From: Hymenobacter metallilatus
Lineage (GTDB): Bacteria > Bacteroidota > Bacteroidia > Cytophagales > Hymenobacteraceae
DNA length: 64,000 nt
Direction: 5' to 3'
NCBI RefSeq assembly: GCF_003944705.1
Contig: NZ_RWIS01000001.1
Coordinates: 774,796-838,795, forward strand
Below the pieces are notes generated by a model. It saw nothing but the letters and a program-made list of their open reading frames with translations. It did not search any database and was not told where the DNA came from. Positions 33,656-42,175 of this stretch are shown here, piece after piece. The translations under genes and the position numbers were made by a program. Position 1 is the first letter of the stretch. Every line of letters begins with the position of its first letter.

Positions 33656-35491
33656 TTACTCTACCGTTACAGATTTTGCCAGGTTACGCGGCTGGTCCAC
33701 GTTACAGCCCCGCAGTACGGCAATGTGGTAGCTCAGCAGCTGCAGCGGCACCACCGATACCAGCGGCATCAGTGCTTCGCTGGTTGCCGGCACTTCAATG
33801 GTAAACTCGGCCATCTGCGGAATCACATCATCTCCCTCGGTTACTATGGCAATAATTCGTCCCTTGCGGGCTTTCACCTCCTGAATGTTGCTGACCACTT
33901 TCTCGTAGGAGCTGTCCTTGGTTGCAATAACCACCACCGGCATATTCTCGTCGATGAGAGCAATGGGGCCGTGCTTCATTTCGGCCGCCGGATATCCTTC
34001 GGCGTGGATGTAGCTGATTTCTTTGAGTTTAAGAGCGCCCTCCAGAGCTACGGGGAAATTATAGCCCCGACCCAGGTACAGGAAATTGGTAGCGTCCTTG
34101 AAAATCTCCGAAATCTGTTCAATTTCAGCATTCAACTCCAGCGCCTTTTCCACCTTGGCCGGGATGTTGTTGAGCTCCACCATCAATTCGCGCAGGCGGG
34201 TGTCGGTGAGGGTGCCGCGCTTGTGGCCCACAATCATGGCCAGCAGGGTAAGCACCGTTACCTGGGCCGTAAAGGCTTTGGTAGAAGCCACCCCAATTTC
34301 GGGGCCGGCGTGGGTGTAGGCGCCGGCATCGGTGGCGCGGGCAATGCTGCTGCCTACCACGTTGCAGATGCCAAAAATGGTAGCACCCCGGCTCTTGGCC
34401 AACTCAATGGCGGCTAGCGTATCGGCCGTTTCTCCGCTCTGCGAAATGGCAATTACAATGTCGCGCTCCGTAATAACAGGGTTGCGGTAGCGGAACTCCG
34501 AGGCATATTCCACTTCCACCGGAATCCGGGCCAGGTCCTCCAGCAGGTATTCGGCCACCAAGCCGGCGTGCCAGCTGGTTCCACAGGCCACAATCAGAAT
34601 GCGGTCGGCATTCACGAATTTCCGCTCGTAGGCTCGCACGCCACCCATGTTCAGGTGGCCGGCTTCCAGTTCCAGACGGCCGCGCATGGAATCAAGAATG
34701 GACCGGGGCTGCTCGAAAATCTCCTTCAGCATGAAGTGTTCGTAGCCACCTTTTTCAATGCGGTCCAGCTCCAATTCCAGCGTCTGGATGTAGGGAGTCT
34801 GTACCACATCTTCGCGGGAACGAATTTCCAGCTTACCATCCTTGATAACGGCCAGCTCGTAGTCGTTTACATACACCACTTCATTGGTGTACTCGATGAT
34901 AGGGGTGGCATCAGAAGCCAAGAAAAATTCTCCTTCGCCCACACCAATCACCAAAGGCGAGCCTTTACGGGCGGCAATCAGTTGGTTAGGGTTGTCCTTA
35001 CTCAGCACCACAATGGCATAAGCACCCACTACTTCGTGCAATGCCAGGCGCACCGCTTCTTCCAGGGTACAATGGTTCTGCTTCTGGATTTCCTCAATCA
35101 GATTCACGAAAACTTCCGTGTCCGTGTCGGAGTGGAACACGTGGCCCTGCTGCTGCAGGTGCTGCTTCAGGGCAGCATAGTTTTCGATAATGCCGTTGTG
35201 AATGATGGCAATACGCTCCGACGTAGAGTAGTGCGGGTGGGCATTTACATCATTTGGCTCGCCGTGAGTGGCCCAGCGGGTATGGCCCATGCCAATATGG
35301 GCATGCGTATCCTGCTCACCGATAAAGGCTTCCAGATCAGCTACCTTTCCTTTTTTCTTGTAAACAGTAAGCTGGCCATTCAGCAGAGCAACCCCTGCTG
35401 AGTCGTAGCCCCGGTATTCCAACCGGCGCAAGCCTTTGATGATGATGGGGCAAGCCTCACGGTGCCCAATGTAAGCGACAATTCCGCACAT
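33656..35491 (-). CDS. glmS: Glutamine--fructose-6-phosphate aminotransferase (isomerizing)
   Basis: A 611-residue enzyme making glucosamine-6-phosphate for peptidoglycan and LPS. The N-terminal nucleophile Cys2 is in MCGIVAYIGHREA, and the glutaminase domain has TRWATHG and GIIENYAALK. Two SIS domains follow (CGTSWHAGLVAEYLLE, SQSGETADTLAAIELA, GRGYNFPVALEGALKLKE), ending in the canonical PRNLAKSVTVE. Length is typical. Nothing upstream looks like a glmS ribozyme, as expected outside the Firmicutes. It lies downstream of DUF4270 on the same strand, but a terminator hairpin sits between them. Confidence 0.97.
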   Translation of the reverse strand: MCGIVAYIGHREACPIIIKGLRRLEYRGYDSAGVALLNGQLTVYKKKGKVADLEAFIGEQDTHAHIGMGHTRWATHGEPNDVNAHPHYSTSERIAIIHNGIIENYAALKQHLQQQGHVFHSDTDTEVFVNLIEEIQKQNHCTLEEAVRLALHEVVGAYAIVVLSKDNPNQLIAARKGSPLVIGVGEGEFFLASDATPIIEYTNEVVYVNDYELAVIKDGKLEIRSREDVVQTPYIQTLELELDRIEKGGYEHFMLKEIFEQPRSILDSMRGRLELEAGHLNMGGVRAYERKFVNADRILIVACGTSWHAGLVAEYLLEDLARIPVEVEYASEFRYRNPVITERDIVIAISQSGETADTLAAIELAKSRGATIFGICNVVGSSIARATDAGAYTHAGPEIGVASTKAFTAQVTVLTLLAMIVGHKRGTLTDTRLRELMVELNNIPAKVEKALELNAEIEQISEIFKDATNFLYLGRGYNFPVALEGALKLKEISYIHAEGYPAAEMKHGPIALIDENMPVVVIATKDSSYEKVVSNIQEVKARKGRIIAIVTEGDDVIPQMAEFTIEVPATSEALMPLVSVVPLQLLSYHIAVLRGCNVDQPRNLAKSVTVE

Positions 35492-35534
35492 AGTGGTTTA
35501 GTTGTGACAGAGCAGAAACTTTCGAGAGAAAGAA

Positions 35535-35568
35535 AAATCGGGCGGCAACGGCAAAAGCCGTGCCGCCC
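35535..35568 (-). terminator. Terminator after the DUF4270 gene
   Basis: GGGCGGCAACGGC (35540-35552) and GCCGTGCCGCCC (35557-35568) form a stem with one bulge around AAAA. On the - strand it is followed by GATTTTT (35534-35540), a good U-run. Confidence 0.75.
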
Positions 35569-35606
35569 TTTCAAGGTAAGCTAACCTGGCAGGATCGAGT
35601 AGCAGC

Positions 35607-37130
35607 CTAGCGCAGCTTAGAGTAGTATACGCGCAGCTTGATGTTGCTGGCGTCAAACTGAGCCCGGTTCAGGTTCAGCGTGGAGTTTGAACGCAGAATT
35701 GGGGAAACAATCAGGCCAGTCGGCAACTCGCCATCCAGGCGATTCTGCAGGTAAGCCTGCAGGTACTCTGTAAGCGGAACCGAATAATACTGGGCCGGAT
35801 CCTGACCTGCCGGAATGGTGGCCCGGGCGTAGCTGTCGGCACCTACCGAGGTAGGCGTAAGCCGTACACTGGTCGTCGCGTTTATTCCTTCGCCGGGCAC
35901 CAACCGCTCGTACGTAGTGGCCCCCACCGTGCGCGTAAGTACAGTATTGGCACTATTCACCTCGTACAGGTAAAGCCCCTGCGGGTAGGGAAAGATGCCG
36001 TTGCTGTACTGCTTAACCGGAAACAAAAGCTCCGCGCGGTTGATAGCCAGATTGGTGTTGTTGCGCAGATCATCCAGCCCCTGAAACTCAATGCGGGTAC
36101 CCAGGCCAACGCCTTCCTGGGCATAGGTAAAGCCGTTGGTGGCCGCGGCTGGCAGTGTGCTCTGTGGCGTGGTAAGGCCCGCCAGCGGGGTTCCGCTCAG
36201 GTCGGTGGAAAGTTGCGTGAAGTATTTACCATCGGCCACTTGGCCTATCAGCGTATTACCGGCCGGAATATTGGCCAGGAATAACGAGTACGAGCGGTAT
36301 TTGCTCCGCCGGCCTGCCGCATCGGTGCCGCGGAAATAGAAGGTAACGGTGGTGTTGCCCGAGCGGGTAAAGCCCACAATATTACCGCTGTGGTTGGCCG
36401 AAGGCCGGAGGGCTATACCTTTCCATACTGCATCCAGCTTCCGCTGATTGAAGGCGGCATCAGACAGCGCCGTAAAAACACTGGTTGCCAGAGCCGAAGT
36501 ACCTGGATATTTCTGCAGCCGAATCCGCACAAACTGATCAGCTACCTGAGTGGTAATAACCGTGGTAGTGGTGTCGGTAGCGGTGCCCGATGCCACCCGC
36601 CGCTTTACGGGGCGGGTGCGGTTCAGCGAGGCCTCGAAATTGGTGAGGAGCGTTGTGCCGGTAGCAACCGAGGAGGCCGAGTTGTACACCGTGCGCTCAT
36701 CCAGGGGGGCCTGTAGCGTGAGCAGGTCCAACCGCAGCGGCTGCGTAGCCGACCCATACACCTGGTCGAAGGCCAGACTGAAAACGGTGGAGTCGAGGCT
36801 AACGTTGGTGAACTTGCCCGGCAGCGAATCGGCGGGCGACAACACGGGCTCCACCATGATATTCAGGTAGCCACTCGCCGTGGTAGTGCCCACAAACGTA
36901 TCGCGCAGGCGGCCAACCAGTACATGGTTGGTTTTTACCGTCTCAACGGGTTGCTGCCGTACCGTAAAGGCCTTTACCGGCAGGTCCAGGTAGTTAGCCG
37001 TAATAGGAGAGGTGCCCGGTAATTCCAAGCCCAGGTCGTTGGCATTGTCGCAGCCAGTAGCCAGAGCAAAAAGGGAAACCGCAGCAAGAGAAACCGAAGC
37101 AAGTCGGCTGGCGCTAGTTGGCCAATTCAT
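35607..37130 (-). CDS. DUF4270 lipoprotein
   Basis: A 507-residue lipoprotein with lipobox LATGC (Cys27) and mature start DNANDLGLEL, typical of DUF4270, a Bacteroidota surface or periplasmic family of unknown function. Mostly beta strands. ATG 37130 lies 17 bp inside the end of the preceding starch-synthase-like gene, so the two are translationally linked. I recall the order panC / starch synthase / DUF4270 / glmS from many Bacteroidota, so the neighbourhood is conserved and suggests a shared envelope or sugar-related task. Confidence 0.85.
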   Translation of the reverse strand: MNWPTSASRLASVSLAAVSLFALATGCDNANDLGLELPGTSPITANYLDLPVKAFTVRQQPVETVKTNHVLVGRLRDTFVGTTTASGYLNIMVEPVLSPADSLPGKFTNVSLDSTVFSLAFDQVYGSATQPLRLDLLTLQAPLDERTVYNSASSVATGTTLLTNFEASLNRTRPVKRRVASGTATDTTTTVITTQVADQFVRIRLQKYPGTSALATSVFTALSDAAFNQRKLDAVWKGIALRPSANHSGNIVGFTRSGNTTVTFYFRGTDAAGRRSKYRSYSLFLANIPAGNTLIGQVADGKYFTQLSTDLSGTPLAGLTTPQSTLPAAATNGFTYAQEGVGLGTRIEFQGLDDLRNNTNLAINRAELLFPVKQYSNGIFPYPQGLYLYEVNSANTVLTRTVGATTYERLVPGEGINATTSVRLTPTSVGADSYARATIPAGQDPAQYYSVPLTEYLQAYLQNRLDGELPTGLIVSPILRSNSTLNLNRAQFDASNIKLRVYYSKLR

Positions 37131-37926
37131 TATAAAGAGCGTAGTAGGAAGTCAGCAGGTTGTCGTCGGCGGCCACCTGCTCAATTTGTTTTTTGGTCGA
37201 ATACTCCGTGAACAGGGTATTCAGGTTCTCGCTGAAATCCTCATCCGATTTCACCACGGCATCGGCATACTCCATGCCTACTTTGATGAACCCGCCGAAG
37301 TCGGCCGTTTTCAGCGAAGCCAGCATTTCATCCTCGATGTCCAGCATCTTGGCCTTCTCCACAATGTCGCCTTCAAATTTGAAGTCGAACTCGTTGTTAT
37401 AGATGGTGAATACGGACTTGGCATCCTTGAAAATCGGATCCTTCTTGTAGGTCGTTTTCAAGTACATCGGAATCAGGCCGGTCATCCAGTCGTTGCAGTG
37501 CACGATGTCCGGGGCCCAACCCAGCTTCTTCACCGTTTCCAGCACTCCCTTGCAGAAAAAGATAGCCCGCTCATCGTTATCAGAGTGGAACTTGTCATTT
37601 TTGTCGACCAATACCGATTTGCGGTGGAAGTAATCTTCGTTGTCGATGAAGTAAACTTGCAGCTTCGCATTCGGGATGGAAGCCACTTTAATGATGAGCG
37701 GCTTCTCATCTTCGCCCACTGCAATATTAATTCCCGACAGGCGCACTACTTCATGCAGGCGGTTCTTACGCTCGTTGATAATACCGAACCGGGGTACGAA
37801 AATGCGGATTTCCATCCCCATTTCCTGCATTCCCTGCGGCAGGCGCCGCAAAAACTCCGCTACCTTGGTGGTCTGCAAAAACGGGTTGATTTCCGTGGCA
37901 GCGTAGAGTATTCTCAACTTAGACAT
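37114..37926 (-). CDS. GT5-type starch/glycogen synthase N-terminal domain protein
   Basis: A 270-residue protein matching only the first Rossmann domain of ADP-glucose-type glycogen synthase: KLRILYAATEINPFLQTTKVAEFLRRLP, FVPRFGIINERK, PDIVHCNDWMTGLIP. The second nucleotide-sugar domain is absent, and the usual K(T/V)GGL(A/G)D motif is replaced by TTKVAEF, so normal glucosyl transfer is doubtful. This short form is common in Bacteroidota in my memory. It overlaps the DUF4270 start by 17 bp. A strong promoter is at 37974-38004. It is divergent from panC. Confidence 0.85.
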   Translation of the reverse strand: MSKLRILYAATEINPFLQTTKVAEFLRRLPQGMQEMGMEIRIFVPRFGIINERKNRLHEVVRLSGINIAVGEDEKPLIIKVASIPNAKLQVYFIDNEDYFHRKSVLVDKNDKFHSDNDERAIFFCKGVLETVKKLGWAPDIVHCNDWMTGLIPMYLKTTYKKDPIFKDAKSVFTIYNNEFDFKFEGDIVEKAKMLDIEDEMLASLKTADFGGFIKVGMEYADAVVKSDEDFSENLNTLFTEYSTKKQIEQVAADDNLLTSYYALYNELAN

Positions 37927-37973
37927 ATAGAGTCAGTTGGGGTGATTGGGAAAGGGCAACACTTTGGGATGCA

Positions 37974-38004
37974 CAAAATTAAACATTTTTAAGGGAAATT
38001 TCAA
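37974..38004 (-). promoter_or_regulatory. Promoter of the starch-synthase-like/DUF4270 unit
   Basis: On the - strand TTG (38002-38004) is followed after 20 bp by TAATTTTG (37974-37981), a full match to TAnnTTTG at the proper spacing. The ATG is 47 bp downstream. Confidence 0.65.
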
Positions 38005-38046
38005 TCAGGGCCGGCCGGCTGCTTGCCGAAAGGCCTTTTTCACTCT

Positions 38047-38904
38047 ATGGAGATACTGAATACCGCTGCGGCGTTGCACGCCTACACGGAAAATGCCCGC
38101 CGGGCCGGCCAACGCATCGGACTGGTGCCCACCATGGGGGCGTTGCACGAGGGCCACCTGCAGCTGGTGCGGGCGGCGGCCCAGGAGTGTGAGGTAGTTG
38201 TTACCAGCATTTTTGTCAACCCCACGCAGTTCAACAACCCCGACGACTTCCGCCTGTACCCGCGCCTGCCCGAGGAAGACGCGGCCCTGCTGGCTCCGGC
38301 GGGCTGCACGGCGCTGTTTCTGCCTTCAGTGGAGGAAATGTACCCGCAGCCCACGGTAGTGCGCTTCGATTTTGGGGCGCTGGAGCGGGTGATGGAAGGA
38401 GAGCACCGGCCGGGCCATTTCAATGGGGTGGCCACGGTAGTCAGCAAGCTGTTTCACCTGAGCCGGCCCCACCGGGCATACTTCGGGCAGAAGGACTTTC
38501 AGCAGGTAGCCATTGTGCGCCAACTAGTATTGGGGTTATCCTTTGATCTGGAGCTGGTGGCCTTCCCAACTATCCGGGAGCCCGACGGTCTGGCTATGTC
38601 CTCCCGGAATCGGCGGCTGTCGGCCGAGGCCCGTGCCCTGGCCCCCCAACTGTACCAGGGGCTGCTGTTGGCCAAGCGGCTAATAGAAGAAGGGCAGCTG
38701 ACACCAGCAGAGGTGCAGCAAACGGCCGCCGAGTTCCTGCGGGCCGAACCTGCCATTACGCTGGAATATCTGGCTGTGGTAGACGCGCACACGCTGCAGC
38801 CTCTGACGGACTGGCAGCCTAACGCGCCGGTAGCCATTTGCCTGGCCGCCCAGCTGGGAGGCGTACGGCTGATTGATAATGTAGTGGTGGCAGTGAATGA
38901 ATAG
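38047..38904 (+). CDS. panC: Pantoate--beta-alanine ligase
   Basis: A 285-residue ligase joining pantoate and beta-alanine to pantothenate. The HIGH-like motif is PTMGALHEGHLQLV, with IFVNPTQFNNPDD, RPGHFNGVATVVSKLF, FGQKDFQQ and the KMSKS-like MSSRNRRLS all intact. ATG 38047 is the family start; an in-frame TTG at 38023 is less likely. PanD follows 200 bp later and coaX lies at 13451, so this window holds three steps toward CoA. Confidence 0.96.
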   Translation: MEILNTAAALHAYTENARRAGQRIGLVPTMGALHEGHLQLVRAAAQECEVVVTSIFVNPTQFNNPDDFRLYPRLPEEDAALLAPAGCTALFLPSVEEMYPQPTVVRFDFGALERVMEGEHRPGHFNGVATVVSKLFHLSRPHRAYFGQKDFQQVAIVRQLVLGLSFDLELVAFPTIREPDGLAMSSRNRRLSAEARALAPQLYQGLLLAKRLIEEGQLTPAEVQQTAAEFLRAEPAITLEYLAVVDAHTLQPLTDWQPNAPVAICLAAQLGGVRLIDNVVVAVNE

Positions 38905-39065
38905 TTTGTCCGCCTGCGTACAGCACAGGACCTGCGAGCCGGTGAACAAATGCCGTGCTAATGGTCCGGGCAAGCGTGCGGGGGCCTGCGTGGCCGCTTA
39001 CTGTGCGGAATCCTCAGGCTGACAGACTGCTTCATGCAGCTACTCCTGCACTCCTTCCCCGTTCG

Positions 39066-39073
39066 TATCTTTG
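39066..39073 (+). promoter_or_regulatory. Candidate -7 element for panD
   Basis: TATCTTTG is a full match to TAnnTTTG, 30 bp before the panD ATG. The -33 box is not clear. Confidence 0.5.
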
Positions 39074-39103
39074 CGGACCCAAAATCCATCTGCTTTTTCA
39101 CTC

Positions 39104-39451
39104 ATGCATATCGAGGTCCTCAAGTCAAAAATTCACCGCGTGAAGGTTACGCAGGCGGAACTGCATTACGTCGGCAGCATTACCATTGACGAGGACCTGC
39201 TGGATGCCGCCAACATGGTGGAGAATGAGAAGGTAACCATCGTGAATATCAACAACGGGGAGCGGTTTGAAACCTACACTATCAAAGGGGAGCGGGGCTC
39301 GGGGATGATTTGCCTGAATGGCCCGGCGGCCCGCCGCGTGGCCGTCGGCGACATTATCATCATCATTTCCTACGCCCTTATTGATTTTGCCGAGGCGAAG
39401 GCCCACAAGCCCACCGTTATTTTTCCAGATCAGCATAACCGGGTAGCCTAG
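39104..39451 (+). CDS. panD: Aspartate 1-decarboxylase
   Basis: A 115-residue pyruvoyl enzyme that makes beta-alanine from aspartate. The self-cleavage site is Gly24-Ser25 in YVGSITID; Ser25 becomes the pyruvoyl group. Other conserved parts are [29 protein letters not shown] and [24 protein letters not shown] 39104 is the family start. Maturation normally needs PanZ only in enterobacteria, so self-processing is likely. A terminator hairpin follows. Confidence 0.96.
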   Translation: MHIEVLKSKIHRVKVTQAELHYVGSITIDEDLLDAANMVENEKVTIVNINNGERFETYTIKGERGSGMICLNGPAARRVAVGDIIIIISYALIDFAEAKAHKPTVIFPDQHNRVA

Positions 39452-39470
39452 CCTGGATATCGTAGACAGT

Positions 39471-39508
39471 AAAGGCTGGTTGTTCTTCCCCCAGAATAGC
39501 CAGCCTTT
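39471..39508 (+). terminator. Hairpin after panD
   Basis: AAAGGCTGG (39471-39479) pairs with CCAGCCTTT (39500-39508) over a 20-nt loop, followed by CTGC. A modest terminator; the next gene begins 35 bp later. Confidence 0.5.
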
Positions 39509-39542
39509 CTGCTGCCACAGAGCGGCTGCCCCCGCATACTTT

Positions 39543-40565
39543 ATGAAGCACCTGCTGAACACGCTTAAATATGTGCTGCTGCTGGCAGTATCCGTCCTGC
39601 TGATGTGGTATGCGCTGCAAGGCCAGGACCTGAGCCGCATTGGGCAGTACGTGCGCGAAGCCAACTACTCGTGGCTGATGCTGACAATGGTGCTGTCGGC
39701 GCTGGGCTATTTGAGCCGGGCCTACCGTTGGAAAATGCAGATTGACCCCACCGGCCACAAACCGGCCTACTGGGATGTGTACCATGCCATGATGGTAGGC
39801 TATCTGGCCAATCTGGTGCTGCCCCGCATGGGCGAGGTTATCCGCTGCTCGGTGCTGCGGCGCACCAGTGGCGTGCCGGTGCAAGTGGCGCTGGGCACGG
39901 TAGTTACCGAGCGGGTAATTGATGTGCTGGTACTGTTGGGGCTGTTGGGGGGCACACTGCTGCTGGATTTCACCACGTTTTGGTCGTTTGTGACGGATAA
40001 GGTACTGGCCGGCCGCTACGATGCGCTGGCCCGCAACCGTACGCCCCTGCTGTTGGCCCTGGGTATTGCCGTGGTGCTGCTGCTGGGCCTGGCCTACGCG
40101 GTATTCCGGAATCTGGAGCGGCTGCGCCAGAATGCACTGTTCAATAAGGCCGTAACGTTTGTGAAAGGCGTGCTTGCCGGGGCATTCAGCATCCTGAAGC
40201 TGGAAAACAAAGGCACGTTTCTGCTGCACACCTTCTTCACCTGGGCAGTGTATTACCTCATGGATTACCTGGCGTTCTTCGCCTTTCCGGCTACTTACGA
40301 CTTGGGTATGCGGGCGGCCCTGGCGGTGCTCACGTTTGGGGCCTTCGGCATGGCGGCCCCGGTAGCGGGGGGCATCGGGCCGTTTCACGTAATGGTGCAG
40401 GGCATTTTGCTGGCCTACGGTATCAGCAAGGAAGCCGGTATTGCCTACGCGCTGGTAGTGCACGGCTCTCAGACGCTGCTGGTCGTGCTCATGGGCGGCA
40501 TCAGCTTTGTGGCCAGCATGGTAAAATCGGGCAAAACGGCCCCGTTGCCGGAGGTAGCCACCTAA
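39543..40565 (+). CDS. Flippase-like (lysylphosphatidylglycerol synthase TM, UPF0104) protein
   Basis: A 340-residue polytopic membrane protein with about eight helices, beginning LKYVLLLAVSVLLMWYAL. The family signatures YLSRAYRWK, HAMMVGYLANLVLPRMGEVIRC and TVVTERVIDVLVLL are plain. It belongs to the superfamily of AglD/MprF flippase domains that move lipid-linked molecules across membranes. Its lipid is unknown. ATG 39543 is set by the first helix. I recall this family next to panD in many Bacteroidota. rfaE2 follows after 49 bp. Confidence 0.88.
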   Translation: MKHLLNTLKYVLLLAVSVLLMWYALQGQDLSRIGQYVREANYSWLMLTMVLSALGYLSRAYRWKMQIDPTGHKPAYWDVYHAMMVGYLANLVLPRMGEVIRCSVLRRTSGVPVQVALGTVVTERVIDVLVLLGLLGGTLLLDFTTFWSFVTDKVLAGRYDALARNRTPLLLALGIAVVLLLGLAYAVFRNLERLRQNALFNKAVTFVKGVLAGAFSILKLENKGTFLLHTFFTWAVYYLMDYLAFFAFPATYDLGMRAALAVLTFGAFGMAAPVAGGIGPFHVMVQGILLAYGISKEAGIAYALVVHGSQTLLVVLMGGISFVASMVKSGKTAPLPEVAT

Positions 40566-40614
40566 GCCACAGTTACTCCGTAATTCATTTTTTCCGACCC
40601 TACTCCCACGAGGT

Positions 40615-41097
40615 ATGCAGTGGACGCACGAGAAAATCCTGAGCCGCGAGGCCCTGCTGCCGGTAGTTGCAGGCTGGCAGGCGGCGGGCCAACAGGTAGT
40701 TTTTACCAACGGCTGCTTTGATCTGCTGCACCTGGGCCACGTCGACTACCTCGAAAAAGCCCGACACCTGGGCGACCGGCTGGTAGTGGGGCTCAACACC
40801 GACGCTTCCGTGAGCTGCCTCAAGCCGGGCCGGCCCTTGCAGGACGAAGTGTCACGTGCGCGGGTATTGGCCTCCCTTTTGTTTGTGGATGCCGTAGTGC
40901 TATTCGATGAGCAAACCCCACTGGCCCTGATTGAAGCCGTGCAGCCCGACATTCTGGTGAAGGGCGACGACTACCAGATTAGTGGAATTGTGGGGCACGA
41001 AGTGGTGTTACGCAAGGGCGGCCAGGTACTCACCGTACCGCTGGTAGCCGGCTACAGTACCACGCGCATCGTAGAGCGGATTTTGCGCGGCGCCTAG
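40615..41097 (+). CDS. rfaE2: D-glycero-beta-D-manno-heptose 1-phosphate adenylyltransferase
   Basis: A 160-residue nucleotidyltransferase of the cytidylyltransferase fold, corresponding to the C-terminal half of HldE. The motif FTNGCFDLLHLGHVDYL contains the HxGH signature (His39, His42). Also seen are VGLNTDASV, ARVLASLLFVDAVV and a late VPLVAGYSTTRIV resembling the ISTT motif. It would make ADP-heptose for LPS core. The kinase half (HldA) is not in the window. Confidence 0.9.
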   Translation: MQWTHEKILSREALLPVVAGWQAAGQQVVFTNGCFDLLHLGHVDYLEKARHLGDRLVVGLNTDASVSCLKPGRPLQDEVSRARVLASLLFVDAVVLFDEQTPLALIEAVQPDILVKGDDYQISGIVGHEVVLRKGGQVLTVPLVAGYSTTRIVERILRGA

Positions 41098-41167
41098 TTC
41101 CCAAAGCATTTGAACGGTGCTTAAGGAGCAGTAGCCGGGCGTTTACTTTCACCCGAACCTCTTTCCC

Positions 41168-41857
41168 ATGTACCAATCAAATCCGGCCATCATTATCGTG
41201 CTTATCACGATGCTGGCCAGCTGGCTTGTGCAGATGCGTCTGCGTAGTAAGTTTGAGAAGTATGCCCAGGTAGGCCTGCGCAACGGCCTGAGCGGCCGGC
41301 AGATTGCCGAGTTGATGCTGGCCGACCACGGCATTACCGATGTGCGCATCATCAGCACCGAAGGCAAGCTCACGGACCACTACAACCCCGCCGACAAAAC
41401 GGTGAACCTGAGCGAAGCCGTGTACAACGACCGGAGCGCGGCGGCGGCGGCCGTAGCGGCCCACGAGTGCGGACACGCCGTGCAGCACGCCACTGCCTAC
41501 AGTGCGTTGCAGTTCCGCTCGGCCATGGTACCGGCCCTGAGCGCGGTATCGAAATTCATGCCCATTCTGTTATTTCTGGGGGTGATAATGCTCCGGACCA
41601 CGCCTCTGCCCCTTACCATTGGTGTCGCCTTCTTCGCCCTGACTACGCTGTTCAGTTTTGTTACCCTGCCCGTGGAGTTTGATGCCTCCAAGCGGGCCCT
41701 GGCCTGGATGGATAAGCGCAACATTGTGACGCCCCAGGAGCACGTAATGGCCAAAGATGCGCTGTGGTGGGCCGCCATGACGTACGTAGTGGCCGCCCTT
41801 GGCTCACTGGCTACGCTGTTCTACTACGCCACCATGCTGCTGGGGCGGCGGCGCTAA
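41168..41857 (+). CDS. Zinc metallopeptidase, YugP/Zn_peptidase_2 family
   Basis: A 229-residue membrane protein: N-terminal helix (about 5-20, AIIIVLITMLASWLVQM), a cytoplasmic or loop domain with the zinc motif HECGH (99-103) in AVAAHECGHAVQHA, then three hydrophobic helices. The family is defined by this HEXXH between transmembrane segments; its substrates are not known. It probably belongs to the same + strand unit as rfaE2, 70 bp upstream. Confidence 0.88.
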   Translation: MYQSNPAIIIVLITMLASWLVQMRLRSKFEKYAQVGLRNGLSGRQIAELMLADHGITDVRIISTEGKLTDHYNPADKTVNLSEAVYNDRSAAAAAVAAHECGHAVQHATAYSALQFRSAMVPALSAVSKFMPILLFLGVIMLRTTPLPLTIGVAFFALTTLFSFVTLPVEFDASKRALAWMDKRNIVTPQEHVMAKDALWWAAMTYVVAALGSLATLFYYATMLLGRRR

Positions 41858-42175
41858 CGTAACTCCGCGCGCTGGCTCACGACCCTTCTGGCAACCGGAG
41901 CAGCAGTGTGCCGCGCGGTCTTGGCCCGGGTGTTGGAATTCTGCAAATGTCGGCCGCCGGTTCTTGCTTGGTTCCGGTGGCCGCCGCCCGTAACCAAGGC
42001 ACAGCCCGGCGACCCGAAAACAAAAAAACGGCCTTGGGCCTTTTACAGCCAGCTTCCCAGAAAAAATCTGCCGCATCTGCTTAATCTGCAAAAGCTGTGG
42101 TTTAATTTTGACCCGCCAGCGAATTTACGCTCGGTAGTTGCAGACGAGTTTCCCACCCCACCTTCTTAGTATAGT
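41858..42175. other. Gene-free stretch of 318 bp before the acyl-CoA dehydrogenase
   Basis: No ORF here has coding character. Visible structures are a 10-bp imperfect stem at 41951-41983 (CGGCCGCCGG/CCGGTGGCCG), a CCAAGGC/GCCTTGG pair at 41994-42037, and the -7 element at 42103. It otherwise looks like ordinary leader or spacer DNA. Confidence 0.6.
42103..42110 (+). promoter_or_regulatory. Candidate -7 element for the acyl-CoA dehydrogenase
   Basis: TAATTTTG is a full match to TAnnTTTG, 65 bp before the ATG. The -33 region shows only TTA at 42081. Confidence 0.45.

Noticed and set aside
35492..35606. glmS ribozyme or riboswitch upstream of glmS
   Set aside because: The 115-bp gap contains only a simple terminator stem and nothing resembling the ribozyme core.
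41906..42169. An 87-codon open frame before the acyl-CoA dehydrogenase
   Set aside because: Composition is unlike the neighbours and it crosses the -7 element; treated as spacer.
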